DNA of 64,000 bases from Clostridium sp. CAG:417 (GTDB lineage: Bacteria; Bacillota_I; Bacilli_A; RF39; UBA660), in assembly GCA_000432835.1 (NCBI GenBank), contig FR890375.1, positions 352,152-416,151 of the forward strand, read 5' to 3'. Below the pieces are notes generated by a model. It saw only the letters and a list, made by a program, of their open reading frames with translations, was not told the DNA's origin and ran no database searches. The position numbers and the translations under genes are program-made. Below, in pieces: positions 54,484 to 63,770 of the stretch (its first letter is position 1; each line of letters opens with the position of its first letter).

Positions 54484-55366
54484 AATTTTTTTGTGTAGTA
54501 TTATTTGTAGGTACAATAGTTTTGAAATAAATTGTAAATGTATTTCCATCTGTTATATTAATTGGAAAAGATGGTAATTTTGATTTTACTGTATCAATTT
54601 CGTTACTACATTCAGTGAATTCTGCTGGTTTTATGATGTCAGTTTGTTTTAATTCAATAGTTTTTTTGTTTTCTGTTTTTGATATTTTTTCTTCTTTTAA
54701 CTTTTCTCCACAATAATATTTTAAAGTATAAGAAATAGTGTTTAGTTTTTGAGTAGGTTGTTCTTCATAGATGGATATTGTACCAGTATATAGTTGTTTA
54801 TTATAAGTTATTGTATATTGATAATCTCCTACAATTTTAGTATTTACTTTTGATAAATCTGGTTTTATAGTCTGTAAGACTTCATCTGGTATTGTAGAGT
54901 CTATGTAGTCCTTTACGTCAGTAGGTAGTGGACTGTTTAATTTTATGGATAAGTTTTTTAGTTTTATATTGATGTTTGGCAAAACTTTTTCATTAACGAT
55001 AACATTTCCTCTATACTTTTTACTTTTATAACTAATTGTGTATGTATATTTACCAGCTTGCGTAACGTTAACTAGTGAAGTATCTAATTTAAATTGTTTT
55101 AGTGCTTTTTCACTTATATCATCCATGTTTGCAATATATTCTTTTACATCCACACTAATTGGTTCATTTACTTCAACTGTAACATCCTTCAATATTGGTA
55201 TATTACTTTTAATTTTTGCAACTTGCTTTTCGATTACCTTTACTTCTACTTTTGTGTTTTTTGGTTGTGCATTCATTTTATTTAAAATTAGGCCACTGGT
55301 AGTTGAAATAATACCAGATAACGCTAATGACAATGTTAGAATATTTAAACCTTTATTTTTATTCAT
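54482..55366 (-). CDS. membrane-anchored protein with Ig-like repeats
   Basis: 294 residues from the ATG at 55366, chosen because GAGGA stands 8 bases before it. One membrane helix (about 8-28), then two repeats of the kind VSVDVKEYIANMDDISEKAL...VNVTQAGKYTYTISYKSKKYRGNVIV and LPTDVKDYIDSTIPDEVLQ...VGDYQYTITYNKQLYTGTISI, which fit bacterial Ig-like folds. A C-terminal domain carries two Cys. No enzyme motif. Surface or periplasmic role is inferred. Confidence 0.65.
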   Translation of the reverse strand: MNKNKGLNILTLSLALSGIISTTSGLILNKMNAQPKNTKVEVKVIEKQVAKIKSNIPILKDVTVEVNEPISVDVKEYIANMDDISEKALKQFKLDTSLVNVTQAGKYTYTISYKSKKYRGNVIVNEKVLPNINIKLKNLSIKLNSPLPTDVKDYIDSTIPDEVLQTIKPDLSKVNTKIVGDYQYTITYNKQLYTGTISIYEEQPTQKLNTISYTLKYYCGEKLKEEKISKTENKKTIELKQTDIIKPAEFTECSNEIDTVKSKLPSFPINITDGNTFTIYFKTIVPTNNTTQKN

Positions 55367-55565
55367 GTTTTCCATCCTCAACTTTTATCTTTATAACATT
55401 AATTATATTATATTTTATAATATATGACAATATTTTTATCGGACATTTAACATTTTATACTAATGATAGTATTTTTTTGTAAAGTAAATAATATATATAA
55501 TTATAGTGCTTTATGTTGAATTATAATTAAAATTTTATTATAATTTGATTAGGAGGAGTGTCGAT

Positions 55566-55982
55566 ATGATTGGTATGTGGTTTGTTGCTTTTATAATCTT
55601 GCTTTTTTTTGAGATAATTACTGTTAATCTGGTTACTATATGGTTTGCGATTGGGGCATTAGTAAGTTGTGTTGTTGCATACTTTTGCGATAATATTTTT
55701 ATTCAAATTGGTGTCTTTTTGTTAACAAGTATTATAGTTTTAGTTTGTACTAAACCATTATCACAAAAAATAAGAAAAGGTAAAAAAGTAGCGACTAATT
55801 CGGATAGGGTAATTGGTATGGAAGGTGTTGTAACAATGGATATTTCAAAAAATAACGTTGGTGAAGTAAAAGTTGATGGCAAACGCTGGAGTGCAGTTTC
55901 CAAAGAAGAGTTTCATAAGGATGATATTGTAGTCATCAAAAAAATTGATGGTGTAAAACTTATTGTAGAGAAGGAGAGATAA
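55566..55982 (+). CDS. NfeD-family membrane protein
   Basis: 138 residues. Two to three membrane helices in the first 65 residues (GMWFVAFIILLFFEIITVNLVTIWFAIGALVSCVVAYF...), then an OB-fold tail with RVIGMEGVVTMDISKNNVGEVKVDGKRWSAVS, the NfeD signature. ATG 55566 has AGGAGG 11 bases before it. NfeD proteins usually pair with an SPFH protein; here that partner starts 4 bases after the stop, so the two genes form a functional unit. Confidence 0.88.
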   Translation: MIGMWFVAFIILLFFEIITVNLVTIWFAIGALVSCVVAYFCDNIFIQIGVFLLTSIIVLVCTKPLSQKIRKGKKVATNSDRVIGMEGVVTMDISKNNVGEVKVDGKRWSAVSKEEFHKDDIVVIKKIDGVKLIVEKER

Positions 55983-55986
55983 AATT

Positions 55987-56880
55987 ATGGTTTATTTAAT
56001 TATTATTGCAATTATTATATTTTTAATTGCTAGTGGTATTAAGATTGTATCACAATCAAAGGCTATTGTTATAGAAAGATTAGGTTCTTATTATAGAACT
56101 ATGAGTACAGGAATTAATTATAAAATACCTATAGTAGATAGGATTGCTAATGTTGTATCTTTAAAGGAAGTGGCAAGGGATTTTGCTCCACAGCCTGTTA
56201 TTACAAAAGATAATGTTACTATGCAAATAGATACAGTTGTTTATTATCAAATAACTGATCCCAAATTATATACCTATGGTATTGAAAATCCAGTTAGTGC
56301 AATTGAAACTTTAACAGCAACAACACTTCGTAATATTATTGGTGAGCTAGAGTTAGATGAAACTTTAACATCACGTGATATTATTAATTCTAAGATGAGA
56401 GCTATTTTAGATGAAGCTACTGATGCTTGGGGTATAAAGGTTAATCGTGTAGAAGTAAAAAATATCTTACCACCACGCGATATCCAAGAAGCAATGGAAA
56501 AACAGATGCGTGCAGAACGTGAAAGACGTGAGGCAATCTTAAAAGCAGAAGGAGAAAAGAAGTCTGCAATTTTACTTGCTGAAGGTGAAAAAGAGAGTAC
56601 TATTTTAAGAGCAGAAGCTAAGAAAACTGCCAAAATAAAAGAAGCAGAAGGAGAGGCCGAGGCAATTTTAAAAATAAAAGAGGCAGAAGCACAAGGACTT
56701 TCTTTAATAAAAAATGTCAAGTTAGATGAGGCAACATTAAAACTTAAGAGTTATGAAGCTTTAATGAATATTGGTCAAAGTGAATCGACTAAGATTATTA
56801 TTCCAAGTGAGCTTCAAGGTTTGGCATCAGCTGGCGTAGCTTTAAAAGAAATTATGAAAGATAAAAATTCAAATAAATAA
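55987..56880 (+). CDS. SPFH (stomatin/prohibitin) membrane protein, QmcA-like
   Basis: 297 residues. One N-terminal membrane helix, then the SPFH domain (SKAIVIERLGSYYRTMSTGINYKIPIVDRIANVVSLKE, VTMQIDTVVYYQITDPKLYTYGIENP, ATTLRNIIGELELDETLTSRDIINSKMRAILDEATDAWGIKVNRVEVKNI), then a long charged coiled coil rich in Glu/Lys/Ala (AEGEKKSAILLAEGEKESTI...). Forms membrane microdomain scaffolds. Coupled to nfeD upstream. A bidirectional terminator follows. Confidence 0.93.
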   Translation: MVYLIIIAIIIFLIASGIKIVSQSKAIVIERLGSYYRTMSTGINYKIPIVDRIANVVSLKEVARDFAPQPVITKDNVTMQIDTVVYYQITDPKLYTYGIENPVSAIETLTATTLRNIIGELELDETLTSRDIINSKMRAILDEATDAWGIKVNRVEVKNILPPRDIQEAMEKQMRAERERREAILKAEGEKKSAILLAEGEKESTILRAEAKKTAKIKEAEGEAEAILKIKEAEAQGLSLIKNVKLDEATLKLKSYEALMNIGQSESTKIIIPSELQGLASAGVALKEIMKDKNSNK

Positions 56881-56882
56881 TA

Positions 56883-56914
56883 AAAAACACTATTAAATAT
56901 GATAGTGTTTTTTT
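56883..56914. terminator. bidirectional terminator
   Basis: AAACACTAT / ATAGTGTTT, 9-bp stem with an 8-base loop, A-run and T-run on the two sides; it serves the SPFH gene and the minus-strand DUF1294 gene. Confidence 0.85.
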
Positions 56915-57159
56915 ATGTAATATGAAACTATTATTGTAATGACAGTGATAATGGGAATTAGAATGGTAAATTTCTTGTGCTTTGTTTTATGATGGGATAA
57001 ATACATTCCAATGATTATACCAATTCCTCCTCCTGCCATAGATATAATTATGAAATTTTTTTCAGGTATTCGCCATTTTTTCTTGATGGATTTTATTTTG
57101 TCAAGAATTATTGTCATTAATCCTATTATGTTGATTCCAACTAAATATATATTAAACAT
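56893..57159 (-). CDS. DUF1294 membrane protein
   Basis: 88 residues with three hydrophobic segments. YLVGINIIGLMTIILDKIKSIKKKWRIPEKNFIIISMAGGGIGIIIGMYLSHHKTKHKKF reproduces the family: a D-K pair, R-I-P-E, GG.G...G and H-H-K-T-x-H-x-x-F. Role unknown. Its ATG shares a base with the stop of the upstream radical SAM gene, so they are one unit. Confidence 0.9.
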   Translation of the reverse strand: MFNIYLVGINIIGLMTIILDKIKSIKKKWRIPEKNFIIISMAGGGIGIIIGMYLSHHKTKHKKFTILIPIITVITIIVSYYIKKHYHI

Positions 57160-58094
57160 TAGATATTTTTTCCTTGATAGGTATTTCTTTTTACCATTTC
57201 TTTATCAATATTATTTAGGACACAAAATTTTTTTACCAACCATGTAGGTTGTATTAGATCATCTAATTTAGGATCTCCTGTTATCCTATTTATAACAATT
57301 TCTGGACTTAGATTTTCTAATTGATTTATTACTATATCAATGTATTCTTCTTCTGTTAAAATATGAAATGGTTTTAGTTGATATAATTTCTCTAATTTGG
57401 TATTTTTGATGACACTTAACATATGTATTTTTATGCCTTGTATATCTAGTGTATTTAAATACTTTGCTGTTTTTATCATGTCTTCTTTTGTTTCATATGG
57501 AAGCCCATTGATAATATGTACTACTACATTTATATTTTTTTCCCTTAGCTTTTTTACCATGTTTTCGAAGCACTCTAAAGTATGACATCTATTGATTATT
57601 TTTGTAGTTTTTTTGTGGATTGTTTGTAGTCCTAATTCTATTGTTAAATAAGTTTTTTTATTTAGTTCTTCTAGATATTTTAAACATTCATCCGATATGG
57701 CATCTGGTCTAGTAGCAATATTTAGTCCTACTACATTTTCTTGTTGGAGAATCGGTTCGTATAATTTTTTTAGTGTTTCTACAGGAGCATATGTATTAGT
57801 ATGGGCTTGAAAATAACCAATGTATTTGGCATTTGGCCATTTTTTTAACATCATTTTTTTAATTTCATTAAATTGTGTTATTATATCATCATTTTTATTG
57901 CCTGCAAATTCACCACTACCACTATTAGAGCAATAAATGCAGCCACCTTTTCCTACTGTACCATCGATGTTTGGACAGCTCAATCCTGCATTTAGGCTTA
58001 CCTTGAACACTTTTGAATTAAATTTATGTTTGTAAAAATAATCAAGTGTGTGATATCTTTTATTGTTGTCACTATACTTAAAAATGTTATTCAT
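57159..58094 (-). CDS. radical SAM protein, YhcC/TIGR01212 family
   Basis: 311 residues. YFYKHKFNSKVFKVSLNAGLSCPNIDGTVGKGGCIYCSNSGSGEFAG holds the cluster cysteines (C-x-x-x-x-D-G-x-x-x-x-G-G-C-x-Y-C). GYFQAHTNTYAPVETLK, NIATRPDAISDECL, ELGLQTIHKKTTKIINRCH and HIINGLPYETKEDM follow. The family is widespread; its substrate is not established. It is in a minus-strand set with the 58098 zinc-ribbon gene, 3 bases away. Confidence 0.9.
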   Translation of the reverse strand: MNNIFKYSDNNKRYHTLDYFYKHKFNSKVFKVSLNAGLSCPNIDGTVGKGGCIYCSNSGSGEFAGNKNDDIITQFNEIKKMMLKKWPNAKYIGYFQAHTNTYAPVETLKKLYEPILQQENVVGLNIATRPDAISDECLKYLEELNKKTYLTIELGLQTIHKKTTKIINRCHTLECFENMVKKLREKNINVVVHIINGLPYETKEDMIKTAKYLNTLDIQGIKIHMLSVIKNTKLEKLYQLKPFHILTEEEYIDIVINQLENLSPEIVINRITGDPKLDDLIQPTWLVKKFCVLNNIDKEMVKRNTYQGKNI

Positions 58095-58097
58095 ATT

Positions 58098-58367
58098 TTA
58101 CCTCTGCTTTTCTTTTTCGTGACTATTATGTAGCAAGTTATATACTTTTTGTTCTTTATAAGTTAGTTCATTTTTATTTTCTAAAAGATAGTTAATTGTT
58201 TCCTTGTCTCCGATAATATATTGTAAAGTTGTTTGTTCACAGTAAGGACACCAAGAATTTTCTGTGTCTAATAATTTGGGGGTTTTATTTGTAGAACGTT
58301 GTATATAATTTGTATTTCCGCATTTAGAACATAATAAGTCAAATTGATTAGTAGGATGTTTTCTCAT
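58098..58367 (-). CDS. small zinc-ribbon protein
   Basis: 89 residues. Two CxxC pairs, LLCSKCGN near residue 12 and SWCPYCEQ near residue 38, form a zinc ribbon; the remainder is a charged helical tail (NKNELTYKEQKVYNLLHNSHEKEKQR). Upstream gene of the YhcC-like unit, with AGGTG-type binding site. Unknown role; binding of nucleic acid or protein is possible. Confidence 0.7.
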   Translation of the reverse strand: MRKHPTNQFDLLCSKCGNTNYIQRSTNKTPKLLDTENSWCPYCEQTTLQYIIGDKETINYLLENKNELTYKEQKVYNLLHNSHEKEKQR

Positions 58368-58438
58368 ATTAACACCTCGTATAAATATAATTTAAATTAT
58401 TATATCATAATGTAAGACCATTTTAAACTTAGAAATGT

Positions 58439-58720
58439 TTACTTTTGATTATATTGTCTACCTTTATTCATCTTGTCAATAATTTCAGCATCTCTATCGG
58501 TATTTATGAATAATTGATATGGCTCAATATTTAAAGAATTGGCAATGCTTTCTATTTTAGGAATGGTCGGACAGTGTAGTCCTCTTTCTACGTCTGTAAT
58601 ATATCTAGGACTTAATTTGCTTAATTCTGCAAGTTTTTCTTGTGAATAATTATTTACGTATCTATAATACTTAATATTAAAAGTAAGCAAATCTTTTAAG
58701 TTATTAAATTTTATCTCCAT
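58439..58720 (-). CDS. XRE-family HTH regulator
   Basis: 93 residues. The helix-turn-helix spans about 10-65: LLTFNIKYYRYVNNYSQEKLAELSKLSPRYITDVERGLHCPTIPKIESIANSLNIEPYQLF. A short C-terminal tail gives no extra domain. GGAGAG-type binding site on the minus strand. Divergent from the 58830 gene, with 109 bases between the starts, so it could regulate that gene. Effector and targets are unknown. Confidence 0.85.
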   Translation of the reverse strand: MEIKFNNLKDLLTFNIKYYRYVNNYSQEKLAELSKLSPRYITDVERGLHCPTIPKIESIANSLNIEPYQLFINTDRDAEIIDKMNKGRQYNQK

Positions 58721-58829
58721 AATACTCTCTCCATTTATAGGTATGGTATTATTTACTCAAAAATATTCACACGAACTATTTACTGCAAGATTTTTTTAGT
58801 TTATAATGAAAATAGAAAGGAGTGAAAGA

Positions 58830-59438
58830 ATGAATAAAGATAAAATAGGACCTAAAAAAAGTGGTTTTGGGACATGTGGTTTAATTTTAGGTATTGTAGG
58901 AATTAGTTTAAGTTTTATTCCGATACTTAATAATGCATCTTTCTTTTTGGGAGTATTAGCAATAGTCTTTGGAATAATTTCTCTAGTAAAGAAGGCAAGC
59001 AAGGGAAAGGCTATTGCTGCATTAATATTAGGTATATTATCAGTGGTATTTACTTTATCATTACAGGATAGTTGGTCTAAGGCATTTGATAAAACGTCTA
59101 AGGACATTGATACTATGACAGGCGAAAACACTGAAGAAGTTCTGAAAAAAGTAGATGTAAATATAGGAACATTAAATGTGGTTACTGATGAATATGGTTA
59201 TAGTGATACTAAGTTAGTTGTAAAATTAACTAATAAATCAACTAAAAAGCAGTCATTTGATATAACTATCGAAGCTGTGTCTGCTGATGGTACTAGAATT
59301 GATACTGATTATATTTATGCAAATGATTTATCAGCTGGACAGAGTCAAGATTTTGATATATTTACATATATTAGCGATGATAAGTTAGATGCAATGAAAT
59401 CAGCTACTTTTAAGGTAGTCAGTGCTTCAATGCACTAA
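58830..59438 (+). CDS. membrane protein with DUF4190-like helices and an outer Ig-like domain
   Basis: 202 residues. ATG 58830 is chosen because AAAGGAG lies just before it. Three hydrophobic segments in the first 85 residues (CGLILGIVGISLSFIPIL, ASFFLGVLAIVFGIISLV, GKAIAALILGILSVVFTLSL, with small residues and KKASKGKAIA between) match DUF4190-type proteins. The last 110 residues (LNVVTDEYGYSDTKLVVKLTNKSTKKQSFDITIEAVSADG) resemble FxLYD/Ig-like ectodomains. Divergent from an XRE regulator. Confidence 0.7.
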   Translation: MNKDKIGPKKSGFGTCGLILGIVGISLSFIPILNNASFFLGVLAIVFGIISLVKKASKGKAIAALILGILSVVFTLSLQDSWSKAFDKTSKDIDTMTGENTEEVLKKVDVNIGTLNVVTDEYGYSDTKLVVKLTNKSTKKQSFDITIEAVSADGTRIDTDYIYANDLSAGQSQDFDIFTYISDDKLDAMKSATFKVVSASMH

Positions 59439-59443
59439 AAATA

Positions 59444-59472
59444 AAAACCTACTGTAATTATAGTAGGTTTTT
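59444..59472 (+). terminator. terminator of the 58830 gene
   Basis: AAAACCTACT / AGTAGGTTTT, 10-bp stem with an 8-base loop and a T-run. Confidence 0.85.
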
Positions 59473-59637
59473 ATTTGTAAATATAATGCCATTCTTAAAA
59501 TCTTGTTTAAATTATTTAAACCAACAAAATTGTTATACTATTAGTAATTATTAGATTAAGGATATAAAAACAGTCATTTAAATTAGAAGTAAACATTAAA
59601 CAATAAAAAAAGCAGCATATTGCTACTTAAATTCAAA

Positions 59638-59711
59638 TGGCAGGGGATGAGAGAATCGAACTCCCAACAGTGGTTTTGGAGACCATTATTATACCATTTA
59701 ACTAATCCCCT
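59638..59711 (-). tRNA. tRNA-Trp (anticodon CCA)
   Basis: 74 bases with encoded CCA on the minus strand. Acceptor AGGGGAT/ATCCCCT, discriminator G; anticodon loop CTCCAAA gives CCA; T-arm GGGAG TTCGATT CTCTC. A small hairpin with a T-run follows at 59605-59626 on the minus strand. There is no second Trp tRNA (TCA) in the window. Confidence 0.97.
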
Positions 59712-59866
59712 GTATGTCCTTAAGACTTTTTTATTGTATCATAATAGTCAAAAAGTTTCAAGATATTTTATTTATTATATATGTAAAGAATTTCGTCAAG
59801 TATTTATTAGCTAATTCTTTTTTTTATTTATTTATGTTATGATAATGATATATTGGAGGGTTGATA

Positions 59867-60940
59867 ATGAAAAAGCAAATAAAAAATGTAGATACAAAAA
59901 AAAGAATAGTTATTATAGCTTGTTTATTTTTTATTATTATATTAGTCTTATTATTTTATTTCTTGTTTTTCAATAAGGATAATACATCTTCTGATAGTAA
60001 AAAAAGTAATAAATTACCATCGGTTACACCTGAAAAAAAGATTAATATTGTTGATATGAAGAGTAATAAAAGACCTATAGCTGTTATGATTGATAATAAC
60101 GTTGGTAATAACTCACACGTCGGGCTTCAGGATGCTTATATTTCTTATGAAATAATAGTAGAAGGCGGTCTAACAAGAATAATGGCGTTATATAAAGATA
60201 AGGATATGTCACAAGTAGGTCCTATTCGTAGTTCAAGACATTATTTTTTAGATTATGCCTTGGAAAGTGACGCTATTTATTCTCACTTTGGATGGAGTCC
60301 TTATGCTGAAAATGATATTAAGAGTCTTGGGGTTAATAATATTAATGGATTAACAAATGAAAGTGCATATTGGCGAGATAAAGCAATAAGAGCACCACAT
60401 AATGTATTTACTAGTAGTAGTAAGTTATATGCAGCTGCTAATAAGTTTGGTTATTCTGTGGAATCTAATAATTGGCAACTTTTAACGTATAGTCCTTCTG
60501 CAATTAATTTTAATGGTAATTGCGGTGATACTGGATGCAGTAATGGTGTTGAAGTAGCTAATTCTATAAATATTGTTTATTCTAATTCGCAGTCAAGACA
60601 ATATGTTTATGATAGTGATAAGGCAACATATTTACGTTCTATGAACAATTTAAAGCATGTAGATAAAATAAGTGGGGAACAATATAGTTATAAGAATATA
60701 ATTATAGAACGAGTTACTAATAAAACACTTGATAGTTATGGTAGGCAAGATCTAGATACAGTTGGAACTGGTGATGGCTTTTATATAACCAATGGTTATG
60801 CTAGAACTATTAAATGGGAAAAGTCTTCTCGAAAATCAAAAACAAAATATAAATATTCTGATGGTACTGAAGTAGTAGTAAATGATGGTAATACATTTAT
60901 ACAGATTATCCCAGTATATGCAGAGGTTACATTAAGTTAG
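59867..60940 (+). CDS. DUF3048 (YerB-like) exported protein
   Basis: 357 residues. ATG 59867 has GGAGG 8 bases before it. One N-terminal membrane helix (about 15-35), no lipobox, then the DUF3048 N-domain: SNKRPIAVMIDNNVGNNSHVGLQDAYISYEIIVEGGLTRIMALY, VGPIRSSRHYFLDYALESDAIYSHFGWSP, RAPHNVFTSSSKL, and the C-domain ending ATYLRSMNN...YKNIIIERVTN... Family role unknown; found in Bacillota envelope. gpsA follows 9 bases downstream. Confidence 0.88.
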   Translation: MKKQIKNVDTKKRIVIIACLFFIIILVLLFYFLFFNKDNTSSDSKKSNKLPSVTPEKKINIVDMKSNKRPIAVMIDNNVGNNSHVGLQDAYISYEIIVEGGLTRIMALYKDKDMSQVGPIRSSRHYFLDYALESDAIYSHFGWSPYAENDIKSLGVNNINGLTNESAYWRDKAIRAPHNVFTSSSKLYAAANKFGYSVESNNWQLLTYSPSAINFNGNCGDTGCSNGVEVANSINIVYSNSQSRQYVYDSDKATYLRSMNNLKHVDKISGEQYSYKNIIIERVTNKTLDSYGRQDLDTVGTGDGFYITNGYARTIKWEKSSRKSKTKYKYSDGTEVVVNDGNTFIQIIPVYAEVTLS

Positions 60941-60949
60941 GAGAAAAAA

Positions 60950-61924
60950 ATGAAAATAGGTATTTTAGGAACAGGTGCTTATGGTTTTGGTTTAGCTACT
61001 GCTATTAGAGAAAATAAGCACGATATTATTATGTGGACAGCTTTTAAAAAGGAAATGGAAAGTATTGTTACAACAAAAAAAGTTGCAGCTTTACCTGGTT
61101 TTGTTGTGCCAGATGATATAAAAATAACTACATCACTTCAAGATGCCGTTAAGGGTAGAGATTTGTTAATTATTGCTATACCAGCTCCTTATGTTGACAA
61201 AGTCTTTAACGATTTAAAATTGGTTATAGATGAAAATACTCATATTTGTATAGCATGTAAGGGAATAGAAGAAAATACGGGGCTTTTTATAAATGAGGTT
61301 TTAGAAAAACATATTAAAACTGATAGAATAGGTGTTATCTCTGGTCCTAGTTTTGCGGTTGATTTAGTTGATTATAGTACATGTGGATTAACACTTGCTA
61401 CAAAGAATGAAAAAACAGCTCAAATTATTAAGATGGCGCTTGAAAATAATTATGTTAGATTGAGAGTTACTGATGATATAATAGGTACAGAAATATGTGG
61501 AGCTATAAAAAATGTTATAGCAATAGCTTCTGGGATGTTAGATGGATTAAAAGCTAAAGAGTCGACTAGGGCGATGCTACTTACAGAGGCACTACATGAT
61601 ATGGAAAAGATAATAGTTGAATTTGGTGGTAAGGAAAGAACTATTTTGAGTTATGCTGGATTTGGAGATTTGTTATTAACTTGTAGCAGTGAAAAGAGTA
61701 GGAATTATAGATTTGGTAAATTACTTGGACAGGGAGTATCAAATGAAGAAATTGATGATTTTTTAGCTAAAAATACCGTAGAAGGATATAATACTTCAAA
61801 TTGTATATATAAATTATTAAAAGAAAAAGAAATAAAAATCCCTATGATTAATTTAATTCACAGAATTGTAATGAAAAAATGTGAGGCTAAAAAGATATTA
61901 ACTTTCTTAATAGAAAAAGATTAG
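60950..61924 (+). CDS. gpsA: glycerol-3-phosphate dehydrogenase [NAD(P)+]
   Basis: Makes sn-glycerol 3-phosphate for phospholipid synthesis. 324 residues. Rossmann fold MKIGILGTGAYGFGLATAIREN, NADP/substrate motif CKGIEENTGLFINEVL, GVISGPSFAVDLVDYSTCGLT, catalytic lysine in EICGAIKNVIAIASGMLDGL, and FAGFGDLLLTCSSEKSRNYRFGKLLGQG. GGAGA binding site. Downstream of the DUF3048 gene in one unit. Confidence 0.97.
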   Translation: MKIGILGTGAYGFGLATAIRENKHDIIMWTAFKKEMESIVTTKKVAALPGFVVPDDIKITTSLQDAVKGRDLLIIAIPAPYVDKVFNDLKLVIDENTHICIACKGIEENTGLFINEVLEKHIKTDRIGVISGPSFAVDLVDYSTCGLTLATKNEKTAQIIKMALENNYVRLRVTDDIIGTEICGAIKNVIAIASGMLDGLKAKESTRAMLLTEALHDMEKIIVEFGGKERTILSYAGFGDLLLTCSSEKSRNYRFGKLLGQGVSNEEIDDFLAKNTVEGYNTSNCIYKLLKEKEIKIPMINLIHRIVMKKCEAKKILTFLIEKD

Positions 61925-61994
61925 ATAATTTATTGGAAAAATTTGCATTATTGTGTTAGTATATATTTATGATAATTGGAAAGGAAGTTTGATT

Positions 61995-62678
61995 ATGGAA
62001 AAAATAATTAAATCAATAGTTAAGTCCTCTATATTTACATCTGGAATTTTGATTTTGTTAGGATTGTTGTTATTTATAAAATCAGATGATACGATTGTTG
62101 CGATTTCTTATTTAGTAGGTGGAGCTATAATTATATTGGGAATACTTGCTTTTATTAATTTCTTTAAAAAGAAAAATAGTGATTTTGTTAGTAGTTTTGA
62201 TATAATATATGGAATGATTACTGTTGTATTTGGAATATTCATTTTGTCTAATCCTAAAATGGTTGCTACTATTATTCCATTTATAATAGGTGGATGGGTT
62301 TTAATAAAAAGTTCATTTAAAATAGCTTATGCTATTGAATTGAAAAATATGGAAAATGTGATTTGGAAAAATGTATTAGTAACTTCTATAATTAGTGCAT
62401 TGGTTGGTGTCATAATGATATTTAATCCATTTAAAACTAGTGTTGTTGTATTTAAAATTATTGGTGCTGCTATAATTGTGTATGCTATTCTAGATATAAT
62501 ATCTACAATTCAGTTAAAGAAAAATGTAGATGAATTTAGCGAAAAAGTGGGAAATAGTTCTATGATTTCTGATGAAGAGGATACTACTATTGTTGATGCT
62601 GAAATAGAAGAAATAGATAAGAAAACAACTGCAAAGTCAAAAAAAGGAAAGAAAAAAAATAATAAGGATAATAAATAA
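61995..62678 (+). CDS. HdeD/DUF308-type membrane protein
   Basis: 227 residues. Six membrane helices in the first 175 residues with the repeated pattern ILILLGLLLFIKSDDTIVAISYLVGGAIIILGILAFIN, GMITVVFGIFILSNPKMVATIIPFIIGGWVLIKSSFKI and the third copy. The C-terminal 60 residues are acidic then very basic (KKTTAKSKKGKKKNNKDNK). ATG 61995 is preferred because AAGGAAG precedes it. Three DUF308 units, function unknown. The next ATG shares the last base of its stop. Confidence 0.8.
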   Translation: MEKIIKSIVKSSIFTSGILILLGLLLFIKSDDTIVAISYLVGGAIIILGILAFINFFKKKNSDFVSSFDIIYGMITVVFGIFILSNPKMVATIIPFIIGGWVLIKSSFKIAYAIELKNMENVIWKNVLVTSIISALVGVIMIFNPFKTSVVVFKIIGAAIIVYAILDIISTIQLKKNVDEFSEKVGNSSMISDEEDTTIVDAEIEEIDKKTTAKSKKGKKKNNKDNK

Positions 62679-62863
62679 TGAAATTAATATTATTGGCTGA
62701 TTTTTTATCAAAATATGAAATTTCTAGAAAAATTTATTCCTTAAATGATAAGTTTAATTCATTAGTTGATAAATATATTGGTAATGGTATTGGTGCATCA
62801 ATTATAGTTTTATTATTTGTTATAATTGCAGCTGTAATAGTTGGTAAGTTTTCTAAAAAATAG
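62678..62863 (+). CDS. small single-pass membrane protein
   Basis: 61 residues: a polar N-terminal half (about 1-36) and one membrane helix at 38-56. The start overlaps the stop of the DUF308 gene (TAATG), so the two are coupled. Family not recognised. A weak terminator (TAGAAT/ATTCTA with T-run, 62861-62894) follows. Confidence 0.65.
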   Translation: MKLILLADFLSKYEISRKIYSLNDKFNSLVDKYIGNGIGASIIVLLFVIIAAVIVGKFSKK

Positions 62864-62923
62864 AATTATTCGTTTTCGAGTATTCTATTTTTTTCATTAT
62901 TGTACATTTTAAGTGGAGGATTT

Positions 62924-63091
62924 ATGAATATGATTAAAAATGATGAGATAGAAATATTGGAAGATAGTGTTGAAAATGTAAAAATCTCAAATAGAAAAAG
63001 TAGTACAAAGAGTAATAGGCAATATTTTTATGTTCTATTTTTATTTCTATTACTATTATTTGCTCTTATATATATGTGTATAACTTTATAG
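62924..63091 (+). CDS. small membrane protein
   Basis: 55 residues. ATG 62924 has GGAGG 4 bases upstream; an in-frame start at 62900 has no binding site. A polar acidic then basic N-terminal part (KNDEIEILEDSVENVKISNRKSSTK) precedes one C-terminal membrane helix, a tail-anchored layout. Unrecognised. Confidence 0.6.
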   Translation: MNMIKNDEIEILEDSVENVKISNRKSSTKSNRQYFYVLFLFLLLLFALIYMCITL

Positions 63092-63156
63092 TTAATTTAA
63101 ATTTAATTTGAAAAAATATGCTTTTTGATATATAATTATATCCGGATGAGGTATTT

Positions 63157-63699
63157 ATGGAAAAATTAGAGATAGGAAAGCGCTATGAAATACATAGTTA
63201 TAAACATAATGGATGTATTCATAGGGCATGGGATGAGGCTGTTCTCTTAGAAATCCATGATGATTATTTAATTTTCGGTAATGAAAGAACAAAAGTTACA
63301 GAATCTGATGGTCGTATGTGGCGTACCAAAGAACCTGCTATTTTATATTTTTTTAAGAATAGTTGGTTTAATATTATAGGTCAGTATAAAAAAGATGGTA
63401 TATATTATTATTGTAATATTGCATCGCCTTATATAATTGAAGACGGAGTAATTAAGTATATTGATTATGATTTGGACTTAAGAGTGTTTCCAGATGGATC
63501 ATTTAAGGTGTTAGATCGTGGTGAATATAAGTACCATAAGCAATTAATGAACTATTCAGATGAAATTGACTATATCTTAAAAGCAGAATTGACTAATTTA
63601 ATCAATATGGTTCGTGCTAAGGAATTAGCCTTTAAAGAAAATACTGTTGAAAATTATTATGAAATATATAAGAAAATAGTATGTTGTCATAGTAATTAA
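63157..63699 (+). CDS. DUF402 nucleoside tri-/diphosphatase-like protein (Ntdp type)
   Basis: 180 residues. HRAWDEAVLLEIHDDYLIFGNERTKVTESDGRMWRTKEPAILYFFKNSWFNIIGQYKKDGIYYYCNIASPYIIEDGVIKYIDYDLDLRVFPDGSFKVLDRGEY is the DUF402 core; the Asp/Glu/Arg cluster binds metal. Staphylococcal and bacillar relatives hydrolyse nucleotides. Normal length, with a helical C-terminus. Last protein gene before the rRNA promoter. Confidence 0.9.
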   Translation: MEKLEIGKRYEIHSYKHNGCIHRAWDEAVLLEIHDDYLIFGNERTKVTESDGRMWRTKEPAILYFFKNSWFNIIGQYKKDGIYYYCNIASPYIIEDGVIKYIDYDLDLRVFPDGSFKVLDRGEYKYHKQLMNYSDEIDYILKAELTNLINMVRAKELAFKENTVENYYEIYKKIVCCHSN

Positions 63700-63741
63700 T
63701 GACAGTTTTTTTGTTTTTTATAAAAAAAGTGAAAAAATGTG

Positions 63742-63770
63742 TTGACTTTGAAATTGTACTCTGTTATATT
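63742..63770 (+). promoter_or_regulatory. rRNA operon promoter P1
   Basis: TTGACT, 17-base spacer, TATATT. Upstream is an A/T-rich tract (TAAAAAAAGTGAAAAAATG) that could act as UP-like element. Confidence 0.85.
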